Source: Pseudomonadota bacterium (GTDB lineage: Bacteria > Pseudomonadota > Gammaproteobacteria > Burkholderiales > Burkholderiaceae_C). From it: 64,000 bases of DNA. Shown here one piece after another: positions 44,969-53,327 of this stretch. How positions within the stretch are numbered: position 1 is the first letter of the stretch; each line of letters opens with the position of its first letter. The notes below the pieces were generated by a model that saw nothing but the letters and a program-made list of their open reading frames with translations, did no database searches and was not told the DNA's origin. Location of the stretch: assembly GCA_031119395.1 (NCBI GenBank), contig JAVHYA010000004.1, forward strand, positions 1 through 64,000. The letters run 5' to 3'. The translations under genes and the position numbers were made by a program.

Positions 44969-45856
44969 ATGCGTTCGCTGATCCTTGTCGCCATCATCTT
45001 CCTGTGCGCCGTGACGGTGGCGATGCTGCTGCTCTACACGATCGCCATGATCCGCAAGGCGCGGCCCTCCGAGCGCACCCACATGGACCCCTTGCCGCGG
45101 GCGATCCGGGTGATCTGGCCGGCGGTGAACGTGATCCAGTTTCACGTGTCGGAGATGGTGCCGACGAGCATGCTGATTCGCTGGCGACGCAAGCTGCAGC
45201 TGGCCGGGCTCGAGTTCGTGTTGAAGGCGGAAGAGTTCATCGCCATGCGGCTGGTGAGCCTGGTGGTGGTGGCCTTGCTGGCGCTGTGGGCTGCCAGCAT
45301 GCTGCATGCCGATGCCGTGCAGAAGTCGTGCACCGCGCTGGCCGGCGCGGTGGCGGGCTGGTTCTATCCCGTGCTGTGGGTGAAGGACCGCCGCAAGCGC
45401 CGTGAGAAGGACATCCTGCGCACCTTGCCGGGCTACCTCGACATGATCACGCTGTGCTGCCAGGCCGGCCTGAGCCTCACGGGCGCCATCTCCCAGGCGG
45501 TGCAGAAGGGCCCGAAGGGCGCCCTGGGCGGCGAGTTCGAACGCGTGATGCGCGAGATGCGCGCGGGCGTGAGCCGCATGGACGCCCTGGTGGCCATGGC
45601 CGAGCGGCTGGACAACCGGCACATCAAGAGTTTGGTGTCCAACCTGACCCAGGCCGAGTCCCTGGGCGCCAGCGTGGCCGACACGCTGGCCGCCATCTCC
45701 GAACAGCGGCGCACCGAGCGCTTCCAGATGGCGGAGAAGCTCGCCATGGAGGCGCCGGTCAAGATGATCGGGCCGCTGGTGATCTTCATTTTTCCCGTGA
45801 CCTTTATCGTGATCTTCTTTCCGCTCGCGATGGAGTTCATGGCCACCGTCAAGTAG
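44969..45856 (+). CDS. tadC: Tad inner-membrane platform protein TadC
   Basis: A 295-residue paralogue of TadB. The T2SSF core LPGYLDMITLCCQAGLSLTGAISQAV and EFERVMREMRAGVSRMDAL follow two N-terminal membrane segments; two more end the protein. Sixteen bases after tadB; same operon. Confidence 0.85.
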   Translation: MRSLILVAIIFLCAVTVAMLLLYTIAMIRKARPSERTHMDPLPRAIRVIWPAVNVIQFHVSEMVPTSMLIRWRRKLQLAGLEFVLKAEEFIAMRLVSLVVVALLALWAASMLHADAVQKSCTALAGAVAGWFYPVLWVKDRRKRREKDILRTLPGYLDMITLCCQAGLSLTGAISQAVQKGPKGALGGEFERVMREMRAGVSRMDALVAMAERLDNRHIKSLVSNLTQAESLGASVADTLAAISEQRRTERFQMAEKLAMEAPVKMIGPLVIFIFPVTFIVIFFPLAMEFMATVK

Positions 45857-45867
45857 CGGGAGCAGGC

Positions 45868-46230
45868 GTGCGGACCGTGTCCCTGCGTGACGAAACACAG
45901 CGCGCCTTCGGGCCGGTACGAGTCGCGGAGACGGCCTGGGAACGCACGCGCGGCCTGCTGGGGCGCGAGATGCTGCAACCGGGCGAGGGCCTGTTGATTC
46001 TGCGCTGCGGGTCGGTACACACCTTCGGCATGCGCTATCGCATCGACGTGGTGTTCCTGGATGCGCAGGGCGTTGTCCGGCGCGTCGCGAAGTCGCTGGC
46101 ACCGGCGCGGATGGCCTGGTGCCGATCCGGTCGGCATGTGCTGGAGCTGGCGGGCGGCCAGGCCGAAGCGCTCGGCCTCACGCCCGGCATGCGCCTGGCG
46201 GGCTGGCAGGTCAACGAATGGAGGAACTGA
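45868..46230 (+). CDS. DUF192-family protein
   Basis: A 120-residue protein with a GTG start preceded by GGGAG. The family pattern is clear: VRVAETAWERTRGLLGRE, GLLILRCGSVHTFGMRYRIDVVFLDAQG and HVLELAGGQAEALGLTPGM. The molecular function of DUF192 is not established. It lies between tadC and a TadE-like gene with 11 and 5 base gaps, so it is a true operon member. Confidence 0.8.
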   Translation: MRTVSLRDETQRAFGPVRVAETAWERTRGLLGREMLQPGEGLLILRCGSVHTFGMRYRIDVVFLDAQGVVRRVAKSLAPARMAWCRSGRHVLELAGGQAEALGLTPGMRLAGWQVNEWRN

Positions 46231-46235
46231 ACACC

Positions 46236-47411
46236 ATGTCGCATTCGCGCCCCCTGAGTTCGCGCCGAGGCCTGCAGCGCGGCATCTCGATGACGGAGAC
46301 GCTCATCGCGTTGCCGGTACTGATCGTGTTCTGCCTGTGCGTGGTGCAGTTCGGCCTCATCTACCGGGCCAAGATCACCCTGGAGTACGCAGCGCACGAA
46401 GCCGCGCGCGCCGGATCGCTGAACAATGCCATGCCGCTGCCGTTCGCGCCGCGGGCGGCGGGCTGGGGCGGTCTGGGCAGCGCCGTGCTGGAAACCACGA
46501 CCAACGTGCTCACGCGCGGCAGCGTCTGGCAAGGCCTGGTCAAGGGGATGATGCCGCTGCAGGTGCAGACCACCGATACCGGCGGTCTGGTCAAGGGCTG
46601 GGCAGCCACGAACAAGGAAATGATCGAGGCGTCGTGCATCGAGTTTCTGAATCCCACGCAGAACACGTTCATCGACTGGGGCTTCATCGAGAACACGGGG
46701 CCGGACCGCTGGATCATGCGGTTGCCCAACGACACGATGCGCTACCGCAAGCCGCTGGACTATGAATACGAGGCCAAGCGCCTGGGGACCGCGGCCGGCA
46801 TCGACGACCCGACACCTGCAGACGAAGGCCTGCGCGGAAGTGCGTCGAACAAGAGCCTGGGCGAGGCCAACATCCTGCATCTGCGCGTCCACTACGGCTA
46901 CCGGCTGGGGATCCCCATCGCCAACAAGATCATCATCAACTCGATGAAGGGCTACCGGGCGCTGGTGAACTCCTACTACAAGGTGCTGTCGATCGCCGGA
47001 GATCAGGCGCCTGCGCAAGGCGCGCGGGTGTCGCAACTCGATGCGTATTACCTGGAGAACGGGCGCTTTCCTCTGGACGCTGACGGCGTGGTGGGCATGG
47101 AGACGCCCGTGTACTGGCACCCCTTCTACGCGTTCGGGCCGCACCAACCCAACGACTGGTCCGCGATCACCGACTGGAACATCAACTGGACGGTGTCGGG
47201 AAGCAACGTCCTGGAGAACCCGGGCGACGTGATGAACCGGGTGATCCAGTTCGTCCGCTCGGGTCCGGGCGCGGCGCTGACCGTCGGTGTGAAGAACGGC
47301 GTGGAGGCGCTGGGCGACAAGGTCGGCGACGGGAACAACCTGTGCCCCGCCATCTGGAGCAGTGGCGGCAACTCGCCTTTCGATCAGGTCGAGAATCCGT
47401 TCGCCGGGTAG
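46236..47411 (+). CDS. TadE-like minor pilin
   Basis: A 391-residue protein. The leader ends RG16, followed by ISMTETLIALPVLIVFCLCVVQFGLIYRAKITLEYAAHEAARAG: glutamate at +5 and the typical TadE-like hydrophobic helix and AAHEAARA sequence. The remainder is periplasmic. The last gene of the pilus locus in this window. An ATG 18 bases earlier (MEELNT) is an alternative start. Confidence 0.75.
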   Translation: MSHSRPLSSRRGLQRGISMTETLIALPVLIVFCLCVVQFGLIYRAKITLEYAAHEAARAGSLNNAMPLPFAPRAAGWGGLGSAVLETTTNVLTRGSVWQGLVKGMMPLQVQTTDTGGLVKGWAATNKEMIEASCIEFLNPTQNTFIDWGFIENTGPDRWIMRLPNDTMRYRKPLDYEYEAKRLGTAAGIDDPTPADEGLRGSASNKSLGEANILHLRVHYGYRLGIPIANKIIINSMKGYRALVNSYYKVLSIAGDQAPAQGARVSQLDAYYLENGRFPLDADGVVGMETPVYWHPFYAFGPHQPNDWSAITDWNINWTVSGSNVLENPGDVMNRVIQFVRSGPGAALTVGVKNGVEALGDKVGDGNNLCPAIWSSGGNSPFDQVENPFAG

Positions 47412-47424
47412 CGGCAGCGTAGTC

Positions 47425-47445
47425 CGCGGCCGGGCGCCGGCCGCG
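47425..47445. terminator. Bidirectional terminator-like hairpin
   Basis: C-GCGGCCG (47425-47432), loop GGCGC, CGGCCGC-G (47438-47445), an 8-bp GC-rich stem between the convergent Tad operon (stop 47411) and the dehydrogenase gene (stop 47507). Confidence 0.55.
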
Positions 47446-47506
47446 ATGCGCCATGGGCGCTGCGCGAGCTCGGGTCTGTGCGGCGCATGCTGCCCGCCGT
47501 GCGCAT

Positions 47507-48451
47507 TCAGTAGCCGCGGCTCGCGTCGATCCGGTTGTCGGGCGCCAGTCCAGCGGCCACGCGGCGGATGTTGGCTGCGATCTGAAGCGCGGACGATTCG
47601 GGAATGGCGACGGACGCAAGGTGGGGCGTGATGAGCACATTCGGCATGCGCCACAGGGGATCGTCGGCCGGGAGGGGCTCGCGCTCGAACACGTCCAGCG
47701 TGGCGCTGCCGATGTGGCCGCTGTCCAGCAGCTCGGTCAGCGCAGGCTGGTCGACCAGCGCACCGCGGGCCACGTTCACGAATGCCGCACCGGGCCTGAG
47801 GCGCTCCAGCCGCGCGCGATCGAACAGGCCGCGGGTCTGCGGTGTGAGCGGCAGCATCAGCACCACGATGTCGGCCTGCCCGAGCACGGCGTCCAGGCTT
47901 TCCATCCCCGAGAAGCATTCCACGCCCTCGATCCGGCGCGGGCTGCGCGACCAGCCCAGCGTTCGAAAGCCCTGGCGCTGCAGCTCATGCGCGGCCGTGG
48001 CCCCGAGCTGGCCGAGGCCCAGCACCGCGACCGTGACTTCGTGGGGTGCACGCGGATGGCGGTAGGCCCATTCGCCCCGTCGCTGCGCCTGTTCGAAGTA
48101 CGGAATGTCGCGCGCATGCCGCAGCACGGCGAACAACACGTAGCCAGCCATCATGCGGGCCATCTGGGGGTCGGTGATCCGCGTGATGGGGATGCCGGGC
48201 GGCAGATCGTCGCGTGCGACCAGCGCGTCGACACCTGCCCCCAGGTTGATGATCAGCCGCAGGTTGGGCATCTGCTGGAAGAAGCCCACGGGTGGCTTCC
48301 AGGCCATGGCGTAGTGCACGTCCTGCGGGCGCGCGACGGCGCTGGAATGCACCACCTGCAGCGCCGGCAACTGCGCCTGCAGCGCGTGCTTCCAGGTGTC
48401 GAAGTCGTCGAACTCGCTGTAGAAGACCAGCGTGCCGAGGGGTGCCGCCAT
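47507..48451 (-). CDS. D-2-hydroxyacid dehydrogenase (GhrA-like)
   Basis: A 314-residue NAD(P)-dependent oxidoreductase of the D-isomer-specific 2-hydroxyacid dehydrogenase family, closest in style to glyoxylate/hydroxypyruvate reductase A. Rossmann loop VAVLGLGQLGATAA; MLPLTPQTRGL; catalytic Arg in NVARGALVD; DVFEREPLP with the Glu; catalytic His in TPHLAS. Last gene of a minus-strand operon that starts with an ABC ATPase. The start ATG at 48451 follows the dehydroquinase stop by two bases. The substrate is likely a 2-oxo or 2-hydroxy acid. Confidence 0.85.
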   Translation of the reverse strand: MAAPLGTLVFYSEFDDFDTWKHALQAQLPALQVVHSSAVARPQDVHYAMAWKPPVGFFQQMPNLRLIINLGAGVDALVARDDLPPGIPITRITDPQMARMMAGYVLFAVLRHARDIPYFEQAQRRGEWAYRHPRAPHEVTVAVLGLGQLGATAAHELQRQGFRTLGWSRSPRRIEGVECFSGMESLDAVLGQADIVVLMLPLTPQTRGLFDRARLERLRPGAAFVNVARGALVDQPALTELLDSGHIGSATLDVFEREPLPADDPLWRMPNVLITPHLASVAIPESSALQIAANIRRVAAGLAPDNRIDASRGY

Positions 48452-48453
48452 CG

Positions 48454-48927
48454 TCACGCGTCCTGCCGGGTCGTGCGCACCAGGCGCGTGACGGCTTCGA
48501 TGGCGAACTCGTAGCCATCGCCGCCCAGGCCGGCAATCACGCCGTCTGCGGCCTTGGAGATGAAGGACCGGTGGCGAAACGGCTCGCGCTTCCAGATGTT
48601 GCTCATGTGGGCCTCGATGATCCTGCCAGGGAAGGCCAGCAGCGCATCGAGGATGGCGATGGAGGTGTAGGTCAGCCCGGCGGCGTTGATGACGATGCCA
48701 TCGGCCGTGCCGCGCGCCTCCTGGATCCAGTCGATCAGCTGACCTTCATGGTTGGATTGCAGGAATCGCAGTTGCACGCCGAGCGAGGCGGCCTTCTGCT
48801 CGCAGCGCGCCTGCAGCACCGGGAAGCTGTCGCTGCCATAGGTCTTGTTGGCGTCCAGGCCATAGAGGTTGGCATTGGGACCGTTCAGGAACCAGACGGT
48901 GACGGGGGGCGTGGCGGAGTTGGACAT
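48454..48927 (-). CDS. aroQ: Type II 3-dehydroquinate dehydratase-like protein
   Basis: A 157-residue protein with the type II dehydroquinase plan: VWFLNGPNANLYGLD (variant of LNGPNLNLLG), LRFLQSNHEGQLIDWIQ, VINAAGLTYTSIAILDAL, EAHMSNIWKREPFRHRSFIS (variant of the HxSN loop) and GLGGDGYEFAIEA. The catalytic Tyr loop (NKTYGSD) and the His of AHMSN are present. The variations from the house-keeping AroQ and the catabolic operon context suggest a paralogue with a related dehydratase role, possibly for quinate/shikimate or another substrate. That is inference. Confidence 0.75.
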   Translation of the reverse strand: MSNSATPPVTVWFLNGPNANLYGLDANKTYGSDSFPVLQARCEQKAASLGVQLRFLQSNHEGQLIDWIQEARGTADGIVINAAGLTYTSIAILDALLAFPGRIIEAHMSNIWKREPFRHRSFISKAADGVIAGLGGDGYEFAIEAVTRLVRTTRQDA

Positions 48928-48935
48928 GGTGGCTC

Positions 48936-49550
48936 TCAAGCGTCGTGAGGAAGCGTGGCCTGCATCGCGGGCAGTTGGGCGAAGGCGGCATACCAGTGCG
49001 CCGCGACGGGATGGTCGGCTCGCCAGTCGAGATCGGGGAAGCGGAAATCCAGGTAGCCCAGGCCGCAAGCCAGGGCGACCTCGCCGATCGTCGGGTGGGT
49101 GGTGGCCAGTTCGGCCGCAATGGCCTCGATGGCGTCCAGGCAGGCGGCGACCTTGCTCAGCAGCGCCTCGCGCCAGACCGGCCATTGCACCTCGGACGGC
49201 CGTGCCGTCAGTTCGTAGCGTGCGAGCAGTGCGGCATCCAGCAGGCCGTCGCCCAGCGCCTGTCGGGTCAAGGCCGTCCAGCGCGCGGGGCCGGCGGCCG
49301 GGAAGATGCCGGCGCTGCCCAGGCTGTCGATGTACTCGCAGATCACGCGGCTGTCGTAGAGCGAGTGGCCGTCGTCGAGGATCAGCGTGGGCACCTTGGC
49401 CAGCGGGTTGTGCGCCGCGATGCGGCTGTCGCGGCGCACCGGATGGGCGGCGCTGTCCAGCCACCGGATGCGTTCGGCCTGCCCGCTCAGATGGGCACAG
49501 ACCATGACCTTGCGCACGAAGGGCGAGGTGGGGGCGTAGAGCAATCGCAT
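48936..49550 (-). CDS. Glutathione S-transferase family protein
   Basis: A 204-residue protein. N-terminal thioredoxin-like domain: MRLLYAPTSPFVRKVMVCAHL with serine in the active region, NPLAKVPTLILDDGHSLYDSRVICEYID (glutathione-binding VP and DS/SRVI motifs). The C-terminal helical domain ends in AACGLGYLDFRFPDLDW. Eight bases before the dehydroquinase start. GSTs in such operons often handle glutathione adducts or epoxides; the substrate is unknown. Confidence 0.8.
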   Translation of the reverse strand: MRLLYAPTSPFVRKVMVCAHLSGQAERIRWLDSAAHPVRRDSRIAAHNPLAKVPTLILDDGHSLYDSRVICEYIDSLGSAGIFPAAGPARWTALTRQALGDGLLDAALLARYELTARPSEVQWPVWREALLSKVAACLDAIEAIAAELATTHPTIGEVALACGLGYLDFRFPDLDWRADHPVAAHWYAAFAQLPAMQATLPHDA

Positions 49551-49552
49551 GT

Positions 49553-50623
49553 TCAAGGCACCAGCACGAGTTTTCCGAAGACCTGGCCGCTCTCCAGCAG
49601 TGCGTGGGCTTGCGCCGCTTGGGCCAGCGGCAGGCAGGCATGCAGGCGTGGCGCGATGCGCCCGCTGGCGAGCAGCGGCAGCACATGACGGGAAAGCGCC
49701 TGCGCCATGCGCGCCTTCTCGGCATGCGTCTGCGGCCGCATGGTGGACGAATGAAGGCTGAGCTGGCGCTGCATCAGCGTGAGCAATTCCACCGTGACGG
49801 CCGAACCCTGCATGAAGGACAGGCTCACATGCCGGCCGCCGAAGGCCATCGCCTGCAGGTTGCGGCGCACGTAGTCGCCGCCGACGACGTCCAGCACCAC
49901 GTCCACGCCGCGGCCTTGGGTGAAATCCAGGCACGCCTGGACGAAGTCGGTGTCGCGCCAGCAGATTCCGACGTCCACACCCAGGGGCTTGAGCGCGTCG
50001 AGGCGGGCGGCGTCGCCGGCGGTGGCGACCACGGTGCAGCCGGCAGCGTGGGCCATCTGCACGGCCAGCGTGCCGATGCCGCCTGCCGCGCCGTGGATCA
50101 GCACGGTCTCGCCCATGGCCAGGCGGCCGAGCTCGAACAGGTTGTGCCAGACCGTGAACAGGCCTTCCGGCAGGGCGGCGGCCTCGGCGTCGGTGAGTCG
50201 CTCCGGTACGACCAGCGAGTGGTCGACCGCGGCCACGCACCAAGGAGCGTAGCCGCCCCCCGGCACGAGTGCCATGCGCCGCTGGCCCAGCAAGCTCGCG
50301 GCGACGCCGGCACCGCAGGCAATCACTTCGCCGCAGACCTCCAGGCCGAGCACATCGGTGATGCCGGGCGCGGGCCTGGCGATGCCCTGGCGCTGCATGA
50401 TGTCGGGCCGGTTGATGCCGGCGCCCAGCACGCGCAGCAGCACTTCGCCGGCGCCCGGCTGGGGCACGCGGCGTTCGACCAGCGTCAGCACGCTGGCATC
50501 GCCGGGCTGGCGGGCGACGATGGCCTGCATGGAGGCGGGCGGGCGTGCCGTGGCAATGCCTGCGGCGACGCCCTCGGCGTCGCCTGCGATGGGGGCGCCT
50601 TCGCGCGGGCCTGCGGTGCTCAT
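49553..50623 (-). CDS. NAD(P)H:quinone oxidoreductase (zinc-free MDR family)
   Basis: A 356-residue medium-chain dehydrogenase/reductase of the quinone oxidoreductase type: LGAGINRPDIMQRQGIARPAPGIT, NAD(P) loop HGAAGGIGTLAVQMAHAAG, DVVLDVVGGDYVRRNLQAMAFGG. No catalytic zinc cysteines are seen. Overlaps the ABC ATPase stop (50620-50623) and precedes GST by two bases, so all are on one transcript. Confidence 0.8.
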   Translation of the reverse strand: MSTAGPREGAPIAGDAEGVAAGIATARPPASMQAIVARQPGDASVLTLVERRVPQPGAGEVLLRVLGAGINRPDIMQRQGIARPAPGITDVLGLEVCGEVIACGAGVAASLLGQRRMALVPGGGYAPWCVAAVDHSLVVPERLTDAEAAALPEGLFTVWHNLFELGRLAMGETVLIHGAAGGIGTLAVQMAHAAGCTVVATAGDAARLDALKPLGVDVGICWRDTDFVQACLDFTQGRGVDVVLDVVGGDYVRRNLQAMAFGGRHVSLSFMQGSAVTVELLTLMQRQLSLHSSTMRPQTHAEKARMAQALSRHVLPLLASGRIAPRLHACLPLAQAAQAHALLESGQVFGKLVLVP

Positions 50624-51750
50624 GGCCGGGGAGCGAAGACGCTCACGCCTTCGTCGGCCAGTGCCAGGCCCGTGACGGAACCCACCGGCCATTGCTGCAT
50701 GGCTGCCAGTCCGGGGCTGCGCACGGTGACGATCTGCCGCGCCGTCATCGGCAGGTCCACATCGACGAAGGTGTTGATGTGGTCGCCCTGGAACACGTGG
50801 TTGATCACCGTGCCGCTGAGCACCGATGCGGCGTGGAGGTTCTCCAGTCGCATGTGCTCGGGCCGCACGTAGACGTCGAGCCGTGCGCCTTCGTGCGAGC
50901 CCGGTACGAGCCGGTCCTGCGAGACGCTGATCATTCCCGAGCCCAGGCGCAGCTGCACGTCGCCCGCGACCTTGCCGTGATAGTGCGCAGGCAGGATGTT
51001 CACGTCGCCGACGAACGAGGCGACGAAAGGATCCTGCGGGTTCCGGTAGAGCTCCGCCGGCGGCGCGATCTGGCAAATCACGCCCGCGGACATCACCGCG
51101 ATGCGGTCGGACATCGCCAGCGCCTCGCCCTGGTCGTGCGTGACGAACACCGTGGTCAGCCCCAGTCGGCGCTGGATCTCGCGGATCTCCACCTGCATGG
51201 AGCCGCGCAGGCTCTTGTCCAGGGCCGAAAAGGGCTCGTCGAGCAGCAGCACCTTGGGCTGGATCACGAGCGCGCGGGCCAGTGCCACGCGCTGCTGCTG
51301 CCCGCCCGACAGCTCGCGCGGCTTGCGGTGCCCCAGGCCGTCGAGCTTGACCAGGGCCATGGCATCCCGGATGCGCTTGGCAGCCTCGTCCTTCGGCACC
51401 CCCTGCATGCGCAGGCCGTAGCCGATGTTGCGTTCCACCGTCATGTGGGGGAAGAGCGCGTAGTTCTGGAACACCAGGCCGATCTGGCGCCGGTGCGCGG
51501 GCTCGCTCGTCACCGGTTGGCCGTCGATGAACACCTCGCCGCGGTCGGCTTCGGCGAACCCGGCGATCAGATTCAGCAGCGTGGTCTTGCCGCAGCCGGA
51601 CGGGCCCAGCAGCGTCAGAAACTCGCCGCGCCGGATCTTCAGCGAAACGTCGCGCAGCACGGTCTGCTCGCGGTACTTCTTGACGATGCCTTCGAGGCTG
51701 ACGGCTGTGTCGGCCGCGCTGGGGCCAAGCTCGGAAGGGGCAGGATTCAT
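50620..51750 (-). CDS. ABC transporter ATP-binding protein (PotA-like)
   Basis: A 376-residue ATPase. Walker A GPSGCGKTTLL, signature LSGGQQQRVALARAL, Walker B LLLDEPFSALD, H-loop TVFVTHDQGEA, and a C-terminal TOBE-type domain (PEHMRLENLHAASVLSGTVINHVFQGDHINTFVDVD). This matches PotA/putrescine-type importers. The operon lacks permeases; the polyamine-type binding protein and permeases at 58063-60863 lack an ATPase, so they probably work together. ATG at 51750 is preferred over a GTG nine bases upstream. Confidence 0.88.
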   Translation of the reverse strand: MNPAPSELGPSAADTAVSLEGIVKKYREQTVLRDVSLKIRRGEFLTLLGPSGCGKTTLLNLIAGFAEADRGEVFIDGQPVTSEPAHRRQIGLVFQNYALFPHMTVERNIGYGLRMQGVPKDEAAKRIRDAMALVKLDGLGHRKPRELSGGQQQRVALARALVIQPKVLLLDEPFSALDKSLRGSMQVEIREIQRRLGLTTVFVTHDQGEALAMSDRIAVMSAGVICQIAPPAELYRNPQDPFVASFVGDVNILPAHYHGKVAGDVQLRLGSGMISVSQDRLVPGSHEGARLDVYVRPEHMRLENLHAASVLSGTVINHVFQGDHINTFVDVDLPMTARQIVTVRSPGLAAMQQWPVGSVTGLALADEGVSVFAPRP

Positions 51751-52007
51751 GCCCGGCACGATAAGTCAATCGGGCGTCGGCGGGCGTTTGCAGATATTGA
51801 GGCCGCCCCTCGGAAAAACCGAAACGAGCGTCGATCCTTCGATCGCGGCGAGCCGATGACGCCGCTTCATTTTTTCCTAAGCCTTGCGTCTGAAAAACGT
51901 GATTCTCAAACGCCGTGCTCTTCCTCAGACTCCGCCTCCATCGGTGTTTGGCACTGCCAATTTGCCGGGCTGGAACTCCAGCGACGACCGTTCTGAGGAA
52001 ACATCAA
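51751..52007. promoter_or_regulatory. Divergent promoter region of the catabolic operons
   Basis: 257 bases between the ABC ATPase operon (minus) and the flavoprotein monooxygenase (plus). It contains CCCCTCGGAAAA at 51806-51817 and a TTTTTTCC run near 51870, both also found in the divergent region at 57780-58062. A shared LysR-type operator is suggested. No gene seen. Confidence 0.5.
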
Positions 52008-53261
52008 ATGTCAGTGGAAAAAATCAATACCCTGGTGGTCGGCGCGGGCCAGGCAGGCATCGCAATGAGCGAGCACCTCGCAGCCATGGGTATTGCGCAC
52101 ATCGTGCTGGAGCGCAAGCGCATCGCCGAGCGCTGGCGTTCGGAGCGCTGGGATTCGCTCGTGGCCAACGGTCCCGCGTGGCACGACCGCTTTCCGGGGC
52201 TTCGATTCGAGGGCGTGTCGCCCGAAGCCTTTCCTTCCAAGGAACGCATGGCCCAGTATTTCGAGGACTATGCGGCCATGCTGAAGGCGCCGGTGCGCAC
52301 GGGCGTGGAGGTGATCCAGGTCGAACGCCACACCGGCCGCCCGGGTTTCAAGGTGACGACCTCCGACGGCGTGATCGAGGCGATGAACGTGGTGGCCGCC
52401 ACGGGGCCCTTCCAGGTCCCGTCCTATCCCGCCATCGTGCCGGCCGAAGCGCCGGTCGCCCAGCTGCATTCCTGCGCCTACAAGAATCCGGGCCAGCTGG
52501 CCGACGGTGCGGTGCTGGTCGTGGGCGCTGGCGCCTCGGGGTCGCAGATCGCCGAGGAACTGCGTCAGGCTGGCCGCAAGGTGTACCTGTCGGTGGGCGA
52601 GCACTACCGTCCGCCGCGCTCCTACCGTGGCCGCGACTATTGCTGGTGGCTGGGCGCGCTGGGCCTGTGGGACGAGGTGCGCATCAAGCCCAAGAAGAAG
52701 CACGTCGCCTTCGCCGTGAGCGGCTACGAGGGGGGCAGGACGGTGGATTTCCGGCGTCTGGCGCACGCGGGCATCGAACTCGTGGGCCTGACACAGTCGT
52801 ACGAGAACGGCGTGATGCGTTTTGCCGAAGGGCTGGCGAAGAACGTGGCCGAGGGCGACCAGGCCTACTTCGACGTGCTGCGCGAAGCCGACGCCTACAT
52901 CGCCGACAACGGCCTGCCGTTCCCGCCCGAGCCCGATGCCTGGGAGCTGCTGCCCGACCCCGCCTGCCTGAGCGAACCCATCCTCAGCCTGGACCTGCAA
53001 GCGGCCGGCGTCAGCACGGTGCTCTGGGCCACCGGCTTCCAGTTCGATTTCAGCTGGCTGAAGGTCAACGCCTTCCATGAGAACGGCGAGCCGTATCACA
53101 AGCGCGGCATCTCGGCCGAAAGCGGAATCTACTTCCTGGGCCTGCCCAATCTCGTGAATCGCGCCTCGTCCTTCATCTATGGCGTCTGGCACGACGCCAA
53201 GTACATCGCCGACCACATCCTCTTGCAGCAAGGCTACATGTCCTACGAAACGAGCCGATAG
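52008..53261 (+). CDS. Flavoprotein monooxygenase-like FAD/NAD(P) oxidoreductase
   Basis: A 417-residue protein. FAD loop VVGAGQAGIAMSEHL near residue 10, RWRSERWDSL... then NAD(P) loop VLVVGAGASGSQIAEEL near 170 and a final GGLP-style stretch IYFLGLPNLVNRASSFIYGVWHDAKYIADHIL. The plan resembles single-component flavin monooxygenases (oxidation of N- or S-groups). GAGGAA precedes the ATG. Sixty-six bases before the hydroxyacid oxidase gene on the same strand. Confidence 0.8.
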   Translation: MSVEKINTLVVGAGQAGIAMSEHLAAMGIAHIVLERKRIAERWRSERWDSLVANGPAWHDRFPGLRFEGVSPEAFPSKERMAQYFEDYAAMLKAPVRTGVEVIQVERHTGRPGFKVTTSDGVIEAMNVVAATGPFQVPSYPAIVPAEAPVAQLHSCAYKNPGQLADGAVLVVGAGASGSQIAEELRQAGRKVYLSVGEHYRPPRSYRGRDYCWWLGALGLWDEVRIKPKKKHVAFAVSGYEGGRTVDFRRLAHAGIELVGLTQSYENGVMRFAEGLAKNVAEGDQAYFDVLREADAYIADNGLPFPPEPDAWELLPDPACLSEPILSLDLQAAGVSTVLWATGFQFDFSWLKVNAFHENGEPYHKRGISAESGIYFLGLPNLVNRASSFIYGVWHDAKYIADHILLQQGYMSYETSR

Positions 53262-53327
53262 CGTGCGCTGTGCGGGAGGAAGGCCGGCGGATCTCCGCGC
53301 TCCGGCGTGCGTCTTGAGCGAGACGCC

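Noticed and set aside
46035-47918. Long minus-strand open frame across the DUF192, TadE-like genes and the dehydrogenase 3' end
   Set aside because: Composition is that of GC-rich antisense frame and it crosses a convergent terminator-like hairpin.
49604-50872. Plus-strand open frame opposite the quinone oxidoreductase and ABC ATPase
   Set aside because: The minus strand has strong family motifs and overlapping starts/stops; the plus frame has none.
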